Of a DNA stretch of 64,000 bases, positions 35,494-47,152 are shown in pieces. The notes under the pieces were generated by a model. It was not told where the DNA came from. It made no database searches and worked only from the letters and a program-made list of their open reading frames with translations. The stretch covers positions 685,512,583 to 685,576,582 of the forward strand of contig NC_081412.1 in NCBI RefSeq assembly GCF_030272615.1, given 5' to 3'. Both the position numbers and the translations under genes were made by a program. The first letter of the stretch is position 1; each line of letters opens with the position of its first letter. This DNA comes from Cryptomeria japonica (lineage: Eukaryota; Streptophyta; Pinopsida; Cupressales; Cupressaceae).

Positions 35494-36785
35494 TGTAGTA
35501 TAGTAAATTGTATCCTCGTACAATTTCATACTCACTTGGGCCTCACTTTGTCATTTCTACCTTATATGCCCTAATATTGCCTAATTATGCTCACACAAAC
35601 ATCATACCTTCAATCTTCATTTTGTGCTTTTCTCTCTGGTACTTAATTCAGCCTTGATGGACTGGTCAAGTGTGCCTAGCACCCTTGACCTCTAGCATCC
35701 TTGTCTAGACGAAAAGGGCCCAAATTTGGACCCTCCAATGGTTAGAAAATCTTAGGCAAGAATATATTTCTCGTGTCAGCCTTATTCATAATTTCAAACA
35801 TATTTCATGGGGTGAGGTATAAAAGCAATTCTTAACACCTCATTCGAAAAAAATCTCTCCACAAGTTTCCAATTGCACTTTTTCAAATTCAAGTGAGAAA
35901 GTAATCAAGCATTATTAAAGCAACAAAGCAAAGGTCAAACATTCATATTTCAAGCATTCAAGATGGCATTCCTGATCAAGTTCTTATGAAGACATCTTTA
36001 TATTCCTACATGACAGCATCAACTTTTTCATGAATACTTCAAAGAAAGATTCATAAAGGTATAATATTCCAATTTGGCATTTCAATTTCAGATCTAGCCC
36101 CTTCCCTATCAAGGCACACTTTTCATAATTCATCACAGGGTTAATTCTAAAACCAAGGTCTGACCTAGGCAAACCCTTATTAACCCAACAACATTTTTCC
36201 CTCTTGTGTTTGTAGGTAACAAGATTTGAAGACAACAATTATAGATCTAAGAAGAATAGATAGAAGTGCATAGAACTAGTTTTTGCAGAAGTCAAAGCCC
36301 TAGGTCAAGGTCTCCTAACATCAATGTTCAACACTTTTCCAACAAAATTTTAGGGAGATACTCAAAGTAACATCCAGGTTCTAAAAATATTTTATTTGTC
36401 TTCATTTGACAGTTTTTGAGAAGGACGCTTAGCATCACTACTCCAAATTTTTTAGTCTTGATTCTAGCCTCAAGTTCTTCTTAGCTTCCTATTTCAAAAT
36501 CTATGCTTTGTGTTTTCATATATGTTCTGAAACTATTTGTGTATGTTGATCATTGTCAAATTTGCATCATCAACCCTAGTTTTTGTATTCAATTTACATC
36601 ATTTTCATAGCTCATTTTTAACTCAGCCCAAGGAGTACTAAATTCACATTGTGCTTAGCCCCTTTCCCATCAAATCAAAAGTTGAACCAATTGAGTTTAT
36701 TCTCCTTCCAAATGTAATTATTGGAAATAGGTTTTAGTCCTAGTTTGCATGCATAAACTTGTGAACCCTATTTACACCCATCACA
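35494..36785 (+). repeat. Gypsy LTR related to the one at 59877
   Basis: It begins TGTAGTATAGTAAATTGTA, close to the TGTAGCATCGTAAATTGTA start of the LTR at 59877, and ends CATCACA. A short hairpin AAATTGTA...TACAATTT (35505-35526) lies at its left edge. It is followed at 36788 by TTTGGTGAACCCAAC, nearly the primer site seen after the 59877 LTR. No gag or pol follows; the next 20 bases run into another LTR start. Confidence 0.65.
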
Positions 36786-36806
36786 TTTTTGGTGAACCCA
36801 ACATAG
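36786..36806 (+). promoter_or_regulatory. Primer-site remnant after the LTR
   Basis: TTTTTGGTGAACCCAACATA matches TTTTGGTGAACCCAATGT at 61548. The tRNA is not identified. Confidence 0.5.
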
Positions 36807-36943
36807 TGTTATAGTATCATAAATTGTAAACCCTTACAATTCTACACTCCTTTTTGTGTCCTTTCCTTAGTGTGTTTCCTCCTAGCTCTTATCCAACCAT
36901 ATTTATTGCCTTTGTACTGCAAACTTGTAAGAAAGTTAAGTAG
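36807..36943 (+). repeat. Start of a second LTR of the same kind, truncated
   Basis: TGTTATAGTATCATAAATTG resembles the two other LTR starts, and the hairpin AATTGTAA...TTACAATT (36822-36841) is again present. It ends where the minus-strand copia LTR begins at 36944; the remainder is missing. Confidence 0.5.
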
Positions 36944-37820
36944 TGGAACAACTTCCTACACTAACCTTAAGAGGAGGGTAATGAATTGTTTTACAAACCT
37001 TCATAATAGTTATAGAAACTTTAAAAAAAAAAAACATGAATAACATGCATGCCACAACACATTGATTTACGTGGAGAAAACCCTTTTCGGAGAAAAAAAC
37101 CACACTCTAAAAGTCCCTCAATATATTATTTGGAAATCAACAAATTATAATATACTTGTAGAGAAATCTTCTCATAAGAGTATCACCCATAGAGATTCAG
37201 AGGCAGCTAAACAACTATTAGACTCTTACACACAACCTCCATCTCTCATGCACCTAATATATGAGAGATACAATACATAAAACTGTCAAATGATATTACA
37301 AAACTATGGGCTAAAATGACTCAAGAGTGGCACCCATCTTATCTCCAATACAAGATGACCTATGAACTATCAATACACACACCAACACATGTAATTCCCT
37401 TTTACAACTGATTTATGTGTCCACCATGTTTTAATATTTCCTATTTTAGGAGACCCAAATTTTAAAGGCCATAACTTTTGAATCGAGTGTCCAATTGATG
37501 AACTGTTTGAAGCGTCGAAAAGCTTGTGACATTCTTTATCAATCTATAACCTACTACACTAGATATGGACACTTTTGGGCCATTTTAGAGCCTCTAAGGC
37601 CCTCAAAATTGACTCCAAAAATTTTGTTCGCAACATTCAAAAATAAAAACTTTAATATCTTCAAATATAGACATGATCTTACAACAAAATTTTATTGGCA
37701 TGCTTATCTAGCCAATTTGAAGCTTTGGGCCAAATTTTGGACCAATTCATGCTCAAATGAAAACTTACTTAAAATAGTAACCTTATGTATAAGTAAGGTT
37801 AAGACACCATTTTCCTAACA
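36944..37820 (-). repeat. 3' LTR of a minus-strand copia element
   Basis: On the minus strand it begins TGTTAGGAAAATGG after a GTGGGATAA purine-rich tract and ends near TTGTTCCA. It has the local 3' module (GTGGTTTTTT...GGGTTTTCTCCACG at 37069-37105) and AATTCATTACCCTCCTCTTA near its end. Confidence 0.65.
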
Positions 37821-39250
37821 TTATCCCACTTGTAGAACACCTTGCAAGAGAAAAGGGACTATCTACACAATAATTTAATTGCTAGATGCCATGAGACCCA
37901 TAGAATTTGAACACCATTTCAACTTATTTGTGCTCATAACCTTAGTTAAATAATCTACAACATTCATCAAATTCTCTACCTTAACCAAATTCACTCTATC
38001 ATCCTTGACCATATCTCTAACAAAATGATACTGAACATTAATGTGTTTGGTTCGAACATGAAATTTGGGATTCTTATCTAGGTAAATCAAACTCGCCTAT
38101 CACAATAAAATGTCACTATACCTTGTTTTATTCTAATATTTGATCATAGTCTCTAAAGCCAAATGTCTTGTTTATAAGCATGAGTAGTTATCATATACTC
38201 TACTTTAGTAGTGGATAGATCAACCAAAACCTGTCACTTACTCATCCAATTGATTGCATCACAAATAAAGTGAACACAACCACTGGTGGATCTTCTGTTA
38301 TCAATATCACATGATCGGTTTGAATCCACATAACCATGAATATCAAGGGAAATCTCATCTCCTATCAAATTGCCATGATAACACGGAATATTCTAAGGTA
38401 GCCTTCAAATATCTGAAGACCCTTTTAACTTCATCCCAATGAATTCTACTAAGATTAGAAATATATTTGGAAAGAACTCCTACATCTTGGGTAATGTCTA
38501 GTTTAGAACAGATAATAACATGCATCAAACTTCCAACTGCACTTTGGTAAGGTACTCTACTCATGTCTTCCATCTCTTATGGAGATGTAGTAAAATCCGA
38601 AACAAATAACTTTGTTTCAATTGTAAAAGAAGTGCATAGTGGTCTACAATCATGCATGTTGAACCTCTGTAAATAAGAATTCACATACTTACTTTGGCCT
38701 AGCCATAGCTTTCAATTCACTCTATCCCTTCTAATTTCCATCCCAAGAATGTGTTTCATTGCACTAAGATCTTCCATTTTAAATTTAGCAACAAGTGGGG
38801 ACTTTAGTTCTGAAATCATACAATTTCCCTTTACCAATGAATTACATATCATCAACATATAATGTGATGTATAGGAAATGATCACCATCAGTTTTGTAAT
38901 AAACACAAGGATATGATTTAGAGCACTCAAATCCCAAACTTTGTATCAAATTTTGGTACCACATCCGAAGACTGTACTTGAGGCTTTACAAAGATATCTT
39001 CAATTTACAAACCAAATTACTTTTACCTTTTACCACATAGTGTTCTAGTTGTGTCATATAAATGTCCTCCTCCAAATCACCATGACATAAAACAACTTTC
39101 ACATCCATTTCCTCAACGTCTAAATCATAAGCAACAATAATAGAAAGAAAAAATCCAATGGATGTCATCAATTCCTCTAATGGATGTCAGTAATAGATGC
39201 TTAGAGACATCAATTCTAATCTTATTTCTCCCATTCTCATAAAATAAGGA
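37821..39250 (-). pseudogene. pol: Copia reverse transcriptase and RNase H, 3' fragment
   Basis: On the minus strand, RT is recognised from MDVKVVLCHGDLEEDIYM (39110-39050), through an out-of-frame YVDDM near 38855, SAMKHILGMEI (38760) and YQSAVGSLMHV...LDITQDVGVL (38550-38450), to the RNase H end FHVRTKHINVQYHFVRDMV (38070-38010). Frames change repeatedly. Everything upstream of the middle of RT (gag, protease, integrase) is missing, cut where LINE sequence begins near 39250. Confidence 0.78.
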
Positions 39251-40077
39251 GCCAAATATTTATATTATTTTTAACCCATTACCTTATCTAGTGTGACTTA
39301 CAAGATAATCATGAAGCTTATTATAAATCACATAAAATAGTGTTTGGCTCCCCTAATATCTTTTGAGAAAGGAGGATTTGTGAAAGGACATCAAACATAA
39401 TATGGGATAGCTATGAAAATTGAAGCTATCCACTCTATGACTTAATACAAAGATAAGGCCATGCTCATTAAACTTTATATATTCAAAGCTTATGATAGAG
39501 TTAGATAGTCGTTCCTTCGCAAAATCTTATTAGGTTTTTCATTTTTTTTCTCTAAGTTGGTTGATTGGGTTATGAGCTATGGAACATCAACTTCATTCTC
39601 TATTTTAAATAATTATGTTGGAATTTAAACCTCTTTGTAGATTCTCAAGAACTTGGACAAAGAGATTCTATATCTCCTTATGTACTTATTTTTATTAGTT
39701 AACGGTGTAGGTAGATTTTTAAATCTTCATGAAGATAATGGTATTAATTAGGGATGGACATGGGCCTATATTATGGAGTCTCAAACCCACCTTTAGTTGG
39801 TAGATGGCATGACCTTGATGGGTCTAGCTAAAATTGGGGAGTCTTCAAAATTTAGAAATATGTCTCATTTATATACCTATGTAATTTTGATCAACAAATC
39901 AATGAAGATAAATCCAATATTTTATTTTTCAACATGCTAGAGCCTATTCAACTTAGAATTTCTAATATTCTTTATTTTTGAGTTGGGACTGGGTTTGCAA
40001 GCTAAAAGAGAATGGATGGCTTAGTCTTAGGCTATTTGAAATCACTAGTTAGGCACTCATCGATACTAAATTATATT
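39251..40077 (+). pseudogene. L1-type LINE reverse transcriptase, first part
   Basis: Plus-strand frames give GGFVKGHQT, then AMLIKLYIFKAYDRV (the LDIxKAYDxV block), FSILNNYVG, ELGQRDSISPYVLIF (the RQGDPxSPYLF block, near 39650) and later INEDKSN and YLKSLVRHS. This order is diagnostic for plant L1-type LINEs. Stops and shifts are frequent. ORF1, the endonuclease and the start of RT are missing on the left. Coding continues beyond the copia insertion at 42412. Confidence 0.78.
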
Positions 40078-40941
40078 TGTTGAATATCCAGGAAACTGAG
40101 AGGGGGAGAATCAATTGACATTAAAAAAACTTCTTTAATATTTACTCATAGATCCGAAACAACTAGCATAATTAATCAAAACAAATAAAGCATGAAAGAA
40201 TAAACACATGTAACAAATCAGACACAGAGAACACCAGAATTTATGTGTAAAACCCAATAAGAGAAAAACCACAGAGAATGCTAATTCTCAATATAAAAAC
40301 ATCGATTAAGATGATTTTTACAAAGGATGGCTCACTACCAAGATGCTCATTGCAGGAGGGCTCACTTCCCAGAAAGGATCATTGCTAAAGAGAGAAAGAT
40401 AAAAGAAAATTTGCCACTGAAACACAATCTTCACTATCAGAACTACTTCTGGTAACAATTCACAACACACCTTTACACATCAATTGGATTATTTCAATCT
40501 CGCATATCTTCAACACAAAAAATCCATGCTAACTCATCCAAATCATACTCCTACATATACCATCTCCGAAAAAACATAATCCTCTAAGTCAACCAAGACA
40601 AGATCTAAGGTCACCACTTAACATTCTAGTGGTGGGAAGGAATGAGAAGTGGATCACATCACAACGTCCCTCATCGAACATATCAACATGTTACATACAT
40701 CTACATGCTATATAACTATCATTACACAACCTTGATGTCTAGACCAACACACTCGACTTCTGGATTAATTTAGACCCAAAAATAGCACTAAAACACATGT
40801 TTTAAAAAGACAGAACATCCGGGAAATCTCCAAACGCTCGACAACATCTCATATATACACTATTGCTCAACATACCACATCCAGACCTAATTCAGACCAA
40901 GAGATTTGACATCAATGATAATATATAACATAATGCTAACA
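40078..40941 (-). repeat. 3' LTR of the copia derivative
   Basis: On the minus strand it starts TGTTAGCATTATG after GGGGGAGAT and ends GGATATTCAACA. At least three further AGGGGGAG-type tracts lie upstream (plus-strand CTCCCCC at 41009, 41046 and 41071), as in the other Sirevirus-like elements here. Confidence 0.75.
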
Positions 40942-41152
40942 ATCTCCCCCTTTGTCATTAATGGCAACATCCATCAAGACAATAAACATATCAACATCAT
41001 ACTCTCTCTCCCCCTTTGACAACAATGAAAAATGCGGGCAAAACTCCCCCTATGAAACTCATTCCTACTTCCCCTATGAGGAAGCACCCAAGCATCAGTC
41101 GAGATAAGAATATAAAAGCTACTCACTAGACCAATGCACATCAAAATGTACA

Positions 41153-41740
41153 TTAGTTCAAACTAGGATGGGGTAATACCCTTAACTTTTGTCGAAGATA
41201 CTCAAAAGTATCCTTACACAATGCCTTAGTAAAGATATCTGCAATCTGCTCCTTTGTAGGTACATACTCAAGTCTGACTTCATTATCTAACACTTTTCCC
41301 CTCAAGAAATGGTACCGAATAGATATATGTTTTATTCTGGAATGTTGTATCGGAATCTTTGAAATATTGATTGCACCAGTATTGTCACACATGATTGAGA
41401 TAGGGTCATCAAAATTTACACCAATGTCCTTCAAAGTCTACTTCGTCCTTAAGATTTGAGTGCAAGATGAAGATGTTGCAATATATCCTGCTTTAGCTGT
41501 AGATAGGGACACCGATTCATTCTTCTTACTTGACCAAGCAACCAACCGAGATCCGGGAAATAATGCTCCTCCATTAGTAATTTTCATGTCATCAACACTT
41601 TCGCCCTAGTCCGCATCTGTATAGACTGTCAGGGTGAAATCTGAATTCCTTGGATAACACAAACCAAACTCTTCTATGCTTTTAGATATCTGAAGATCCT
41701 TTTTACTACCACAACATGTGATTCTTTTGGTTCTTGTCAA
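41153..41740 (-). pseudogene. pol: Copia RNase H
   Basis: Minus-strand words VSLSTAKAGYIATSS, SIMCDNTGAI, HSRIKHISIRYHFLR and VPTKEQIADIFTKAL are the standard end of copia pol. One or two frame changes and stops (for example near 41600) lie before it. Confidence 0.85.
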
Positions 41741-42200
41741 AATATGGCTGCCAAACAAACTACATACACGATATCCAGTTTGGTAGCAGTCAAATATAAC
41801 AGTCTTCCAATCATTGACATGTACTGATTTGCATCTGCCATAGAAGATTTATCATCTGAAATGCCAACATCATCCTTAACATAATATGCTTTCTTATTAA
41901 ACTTTCCCTTATTTTTCTTAAACTTTTGTCTCGTTCCCCTTTCCGAACATCTAGTAGCTATATAATTGATCTTTCCACATCTAAAACATTTAAAGGGTAA
42001 CATACCTTTGTACTTGTTGGTGCCTTTCTTCAATTTCCACACAAATTTTGCTTCCATCTCATCTGGGCTCTCAACATCATCTAGATCATCTTCAGATGCT
42101 TTGAATGTTGTCTTTGATTTGTCTTTGTCCTTTCCAAACTTTCTCACTTGAAATGTAGTTAGGGTACCAAATAGCTGCTCTTTAGTAAACTTCTGGTAGT
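41737..42200 (-). pseudogene. Gag zinc-knuckle region fused to the RT C-terminus
   Basis: A single open minus-strand frame (42147-41737) begins in gag, with acidic SEDDLDDVESPDE and a zinc knuckle CFRCGKINYIATRC whose His is replaced by Tyr, and a basic KFKKNKGKFNKK tail. At about residue 104 (near 41835) it switches without a stop to the RT end ANQYMSMIGRLLYLTATKLD. Protease, integrase and most of RT have been removed in frame. Gag coding continues upstream to about 42200. Confidence 0.8.
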
Positions 42201-42411
42201 TTTGTTACTTTCATCATAGTTCTAGCTGCCTCTTGTATAGTTATGTTCATTCTTTATCTGTTATGTTTTGATGCTTTCATGCTTTATCTGTTTTGATTAA
42301 TTATGCTAGTTGTTTCAAATCTATGAATAAAACTTAAATAAGTTTTTTTTATTGTCAACTAATCCCCCCCCCCTCTCTTAGTTGTTCGTATATTCAACAA
42401 TTGGTAACAAT
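42201..42411 (+). repeat. Plus-direction LTR end of the same copia family
   Basis: About 200 bases match the last part of the 40078-40941 LTR, but in the opposite direction: TTTGATTAATTATGCTAGTTG, the C-run CCCCCCCTCTCTTAGT, and the end GTATATTCAACA. The start of this LTR and its module are missing. Confidence 0.7.
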
Positions 42412-44185
42412 ATTGATAATAGTGAAATATGTATAAACCTTGGGAAAGAATTATTAATTACAAGTATCAGGGAGGAGTGGAGGATAAGGGCGTCCCACAA
42501 ATGGACTTGGCTAGGAAGTGATCCATGATTTGGAGGACAATTAAATGGGGGGATTATCCCACAAAGAATTTTTTCTTACATTATTAACAAAGGAAATAAT
42601 GCTTTATTTTAGATTGATTCTTGGGATAACAACCCTCCTAGTCTCTCTTATTTTCCCTAGCTTTAGTATTTGAGTAAATTTATTTTAGAGGCAGGATGGT
42701 CAAGAGTTATTGATTTCAAGTATGCTATTCTTATAGGAGGTCTTTGATCTATCGTTGGAAAAACCTCCAAAGTTGTACATCTATTGAAGTTCAAGATATT
42801 CTTGTTTTTATTCTCACTAATCACCCTTGATGTTATTTGGAGGTTCCATATATTCTATCTTTGTGCTATGACACTAAGGGTGTTTATTTTGTTACTCTTG
42901 GAAATCCTTTCTTATAGAAATAGAAAGGATAGAATTGTGTTTCCCCTTGGTGGTGGAAAATTTGGAATAAAATTAGTTGACCTAAATTCAACATGTTCAT
43001 GTATCTATTAAACCAAACAATGGCTAACTTGAGAAAACATTAGAAAAAGAGGATTCTAGGGACCTTCCATTCATGTCCTTTGCAATAACAATGTAGAATA
43101 TAATAATCACCTTTTTCAATGCCCCTTTTTTGCAATGATTTAGAGCTTATTTTTTAATATCTCAAACATAGATAAAATTATTGCCTCCTTTTTAGAGTTT
43201 TGGAATATTATTGGTTAATCCTTAATTACTACATCCTTAGTTATTGGCAAATTTGGTTGGAGAGAAATTGAAATATTTTACATGAGTGTTGAAGTATATT
43301 TATGCAAGTTTGGTATAAGATTAGGAGTATGTTCAAAGAAACTATCAAGGCCAAGTTTTGTATTGATGGACATTTATCCTCCTTGGATGTTCATGTTGCT
43401 AGAATTTTGAAGTTATTCCCTTCAAGTCCCAGATAAACTAGTGTTAATCATAGTTTTAATCTTCTCGAAAGGTAGATAGGTATGGCAAGTGGTCTCCCCC
43501 TAGTGATTTTCTTAAGATTAATACACATGGCTTTACTTGTGGTAATCTGGGTATTGCAAGGATTGGTGAAATTGACCAACATTGTAAAGTCTCTATTTAC
43601 TTTTTTCGCTACCTATATAAGAGTGCATACAAATAACCAAATGGAGGTCGAGGAAATTCCTAAGGAATTAGTAAAGGAAAATTGTAGAATTGGATGGAAG
43701 AAGATTGTGTGTGTAATGGATTTTATGATCATGGTTTCCTTGTTGAATAAAGGAAATTTATAAGATTCTCATTGATATTGGCTTAGGTAATTTGGAAAAT
43801 TCTTCATATGTCTTCAAATTTTAAGTCAATATCTTTGTCCACATACCTAGAGAGTGGAACAAGGTGGTACATTGTTTAGCTAATGGGCCTCAAAAGAGAT
43901 GCATAATTGGAATGTTTTAGATTGGAATGGGTTGGTCCAAAATAAAACCAAATCAATTTTTTAACTTATCTAAAATGATTAGCTTGAATAGATTTTGGGT
44001 ATTGATTAGAGGGGAGTCTAGCATTGATGAAATTTTTAATAATATTATTCAAAATGTAGAGTGGTATTGTGGGAATCCTTTGTGGATTTCTCTTATTTGG
44101 ATTGTAATGATGGCTATGACTATTTGGTAATCTATTTGATGTGTGTTTAAGTAGATTTTTTTAAATTAATTTTTTTTAGCCCTAT
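42412..44185 (+). pseudogene. L1-type LINE, RT C-terminus and RNase H
   Basis: The LINE continues after the copia insertion. WERIINYKY, KGNNALF-IDSWDNNPPSL (the GNGxxIxFWxDxW block, near 42600) and a worn connector follow. From 43470 an RNase H like that of many plant LINEs is seen: WSPPSDFLKINTHGF, then IPREWNKVVHCLAN near 43850. The element ends around 44150-44185 in TTTTTTAGCCC and an A-run, typical of LINE tails. All parts contain stops. Confidence 0.7.
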
Positions 44186-47152
44186 AAAAAAATCCTAATA
44201 AATTCTATTATGGAATTTAACTTATTATAAATCTAATCACCTTGACAAACATGGTTTCAAGATTAATTGTTGTTATTAGTTCTTGGCTATGGTAGGATAC
44301 TGTAGTAGCCATACTTTTTTTTAAATAAAGATAAGTTGTAAAAATTTTGACAAGTAGATTATATGTATGTGTTATGTAGTTTTTTTTTAACAATATTTCA
44401 CTAAGATAAGATGCACATTTTATATAACAATAAATTTTAAAAATATAATTTTTCAATTGTAATTAGGCATTGATTTTATTTTGTAGATTATTGATAGTGT
44501 TTGGATTTAGAATTAAAATTTACTTGCAATTTAATTATTTGATTTAGGAATTTATGAATTATGTTATAATTGTAAATGTTTTTGTATTTATATGTTATAA
44601 AATCATGTGAAAAATAAGTAAATAGAAAACATATTTTATATTTGTAATCATGAGAATTGCATGCTATGCACTTATTTATTACAAGTTTATTCTGATTGAG
44701 TTATTCTTAACACAATGATTATTATATAAGGTATGTTTCAATGCCAAAGTTAGTAGATAACCTAAAAGTAACTTGATTCCATCTACACATATCTAGAGGC
44801 TGGTCCTAATTCTCTATTTTTTGCATCCATTGGCTTAGTTCAATTCCACAAGTGTGAAAATGACACCAACACATAAAATTCATATTTAAATTATGGGCCC
44901 ATGTTGAATCCCTTCAACTAGTTAATATATTAAAATTGAGTACAAAATGTGTTAACTTGTGTTGTGTTGTTGTATTTAAAGGAAAATCCTAATTTACTAT
45001 CAATCATCAAAGAACAATCCTAGAACATTGGAGTACTTTAGCCTTAACATTACATTACCTTACTAGACATTATTGCATGGTTTCTTTTTATCTTTGAACT
45101 ATTTGACCATATCATTGAATTGAAAGCAAAGGCTTGACTAAATAAATCTCACCATTTGCTCCCCGTATATGGTGAAAAAAATGATAATGATAAACTATTG
45201 CAAAACCACAAAAGACCCAACCACAAGAAAAACCCTAGTTCTACAATAAATCATTCACCATACACACTAATGGGGAAACCTAAGAACATGCAAATCAACA
45301 AATTGAAACAATAATACCATTCACATGCCAAGTATGGTTTGATCTCCATTGTCTCCTATCTACATTGATCTAGTTTGATATATTTGCTCTCAGATTTTTG
45401 TATTGTGCACAAGAGCACAACAAAAAATAGATTGTGGTTGTAAAGTCGCTTGATTGCATAAAGATTGTTGGATTAGATTAGGATTGTGAAAGGATAAAGG
45501 AATCCTCTTATATAGAAGACACTTCAGAAAATGGAGGGATAAGATTAAGAGGTAAAAGAAATAAATAGTCAGCTAGGATTAAAAGATAGGTAAAAGAAAT
45601 AATAAAATAATGAAGGGGGTAGGTAGAGGAAAATTAAGAGATAAATGACATGTCATGAAGAGAAAAAGCTAATGAATTAATTAAATAAATTAAAATTCAT
45701 TTGATTAATAGAGGAAGTGGGACAAATTAAATAAATAAAATATTTATTTAATTTAAGGAAAAGATTATTCAAATAAATAAAAATATTTATTTAAATAAGG
45801 AAAGGCTAGAAGAGGATTAATAAATTAATTAGATAAATAAAAATTTATTTAATCAATAGAAGGCTTAGGATAAAATAATTAAATAAATAAAATATTTAAT
45901 TAATTAAGCTAGGATAATTTTAGGTGTCTATACTCCGAATACACGAGTGAGAGGTGATGGGACAAAGCTAAGAGGGTTGACTTTGATGGTGGGATTGATA
46001 ATTTTTTACTTGTAGTTTAGTTTTGTACCTTGTCAATCTAGGACGTAGAATTTATGAAAGATGTTGGGGCTATATGTCTAAGGGCTTAAGGCAACAAATT
46101 AAGTGAGAATGATATGCAACAAATCACACAAGAATGACCGAAGATGTAAATCCAATTCACTATCAAGTTGTTTTTGTTTTGTGACAAGAAGTGATAGGAA
46201 TTGTGCCTGGAAGAGAGACAAGAGCAGTAGTGGTAGAAACTATCATAGACTACAAAATAACAGTAGCAAGTTCCTATATAAATTTAGAATAAACTCACAC
46301 TTTTACACTTTGATTTTAAAACAAACCAGCATTGACAAAATATCAATACCTAAAATGAGAATCGGTTTTAAAGTAGGTCGCAAACAACCATAAGATAATT
46401 AGACACACGAAATAAAAATGCTGCAATAAATTAAATTTGTTTACCTAATCAAATGAGTTGAAAGAATCCCAGGTAACCCGAGAAGTGGGCCCTACCTCCT
46501 TGGTTCATTTGGTGATGAAATGAGAATGCTTGTCTTTACATGAAACTAAACATACAAGTACATAATACCATTAAAATGTATATCAAAACATAGTGAAGGT
46601 TCATTCATATATATTGATCATGATACCTTTTCAAGTATTGATACATATATATACTAATCGATATGGTTTTGGTTTTGTTTTGGCCTATGACCAAAAAACC
46701 AAATTCTTAACAAAAATAGATTATAGGTTGTTGGCCATAATTTTCAAACTGTATATAACAAATAAAGGTATTTTTAAACATAATGATACATCAATGTTTA
46801 TACGTTTAACAACTTCATTATTCACTAGTTTTCCCTCGTCCATGTGCTCAACAACTAAAAACTCTCCTCTAATTTTCTCCTATCATTTTAGTCATGAAAA
46901 CTATTAGCATCTTTATAAATTTCAGCATCTTTGATCATTTTAAACTTGTCTACACTTTATTTTCTAAGGCAAATAGTGATAGGAAGAATAGGGAGGATAA
47001 TAGAAATCAAGGGTAAAAAGGAAAGCAAAGAGAAAATAATAAGACTTTCCCATCCTCATCAAGAGGTAGTAAAACCAAATTAGGTAGTAAGTTGGACAAC
47101 ACTACCTGATTGGAGAAGCATTACAAGTCCTTACATGATAAATGTAAGGTAG
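44186..47152. other. AT-rich region with one worn LTR
   Basis: Apart from the probable LTR piece at 45000-45935 (separate entry) I see no gene. Frames at 46103-46393 and 46593-46907 match nothing known. 45640-45910 is a run of AATAAATTAATTAAAT words. Confidence 0.45.
45000..45935 (-). repeat. Probable minus-strand gypsy-type LTR fragment
   Basis: Read on the minus strand it starts TATAGACACCTAAAATTAT, like the TATACACCTAAAAATGG start at 16000, goes through an AATTAATTAAAT-rich third with a TGACATGTCA palindrome (near 45648), and has a TATATAAG box near 45516-45509. The far end is not defined. Confidence 0.45.

Larger units (their letters stand above)
40078..42200 (-). mobile_element. Minus-strand Sirevirus-like copia deletion derivative
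   Basis: On the minus strand: gag tail, directly joined to the end of RT, then RNase H, then several polypurine tracts, then a 3' LTR (40078-40941). The LTR begins TGTTAGCA, ends ATATTCAACA and has the local module at 40245-40275 plus GATTCTCCCCCTCTCAGT. The expected 5' LTR in the same direction is not present; a short plus-direction LTR end follows instead (42200-42411). Confidence 0.75.
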
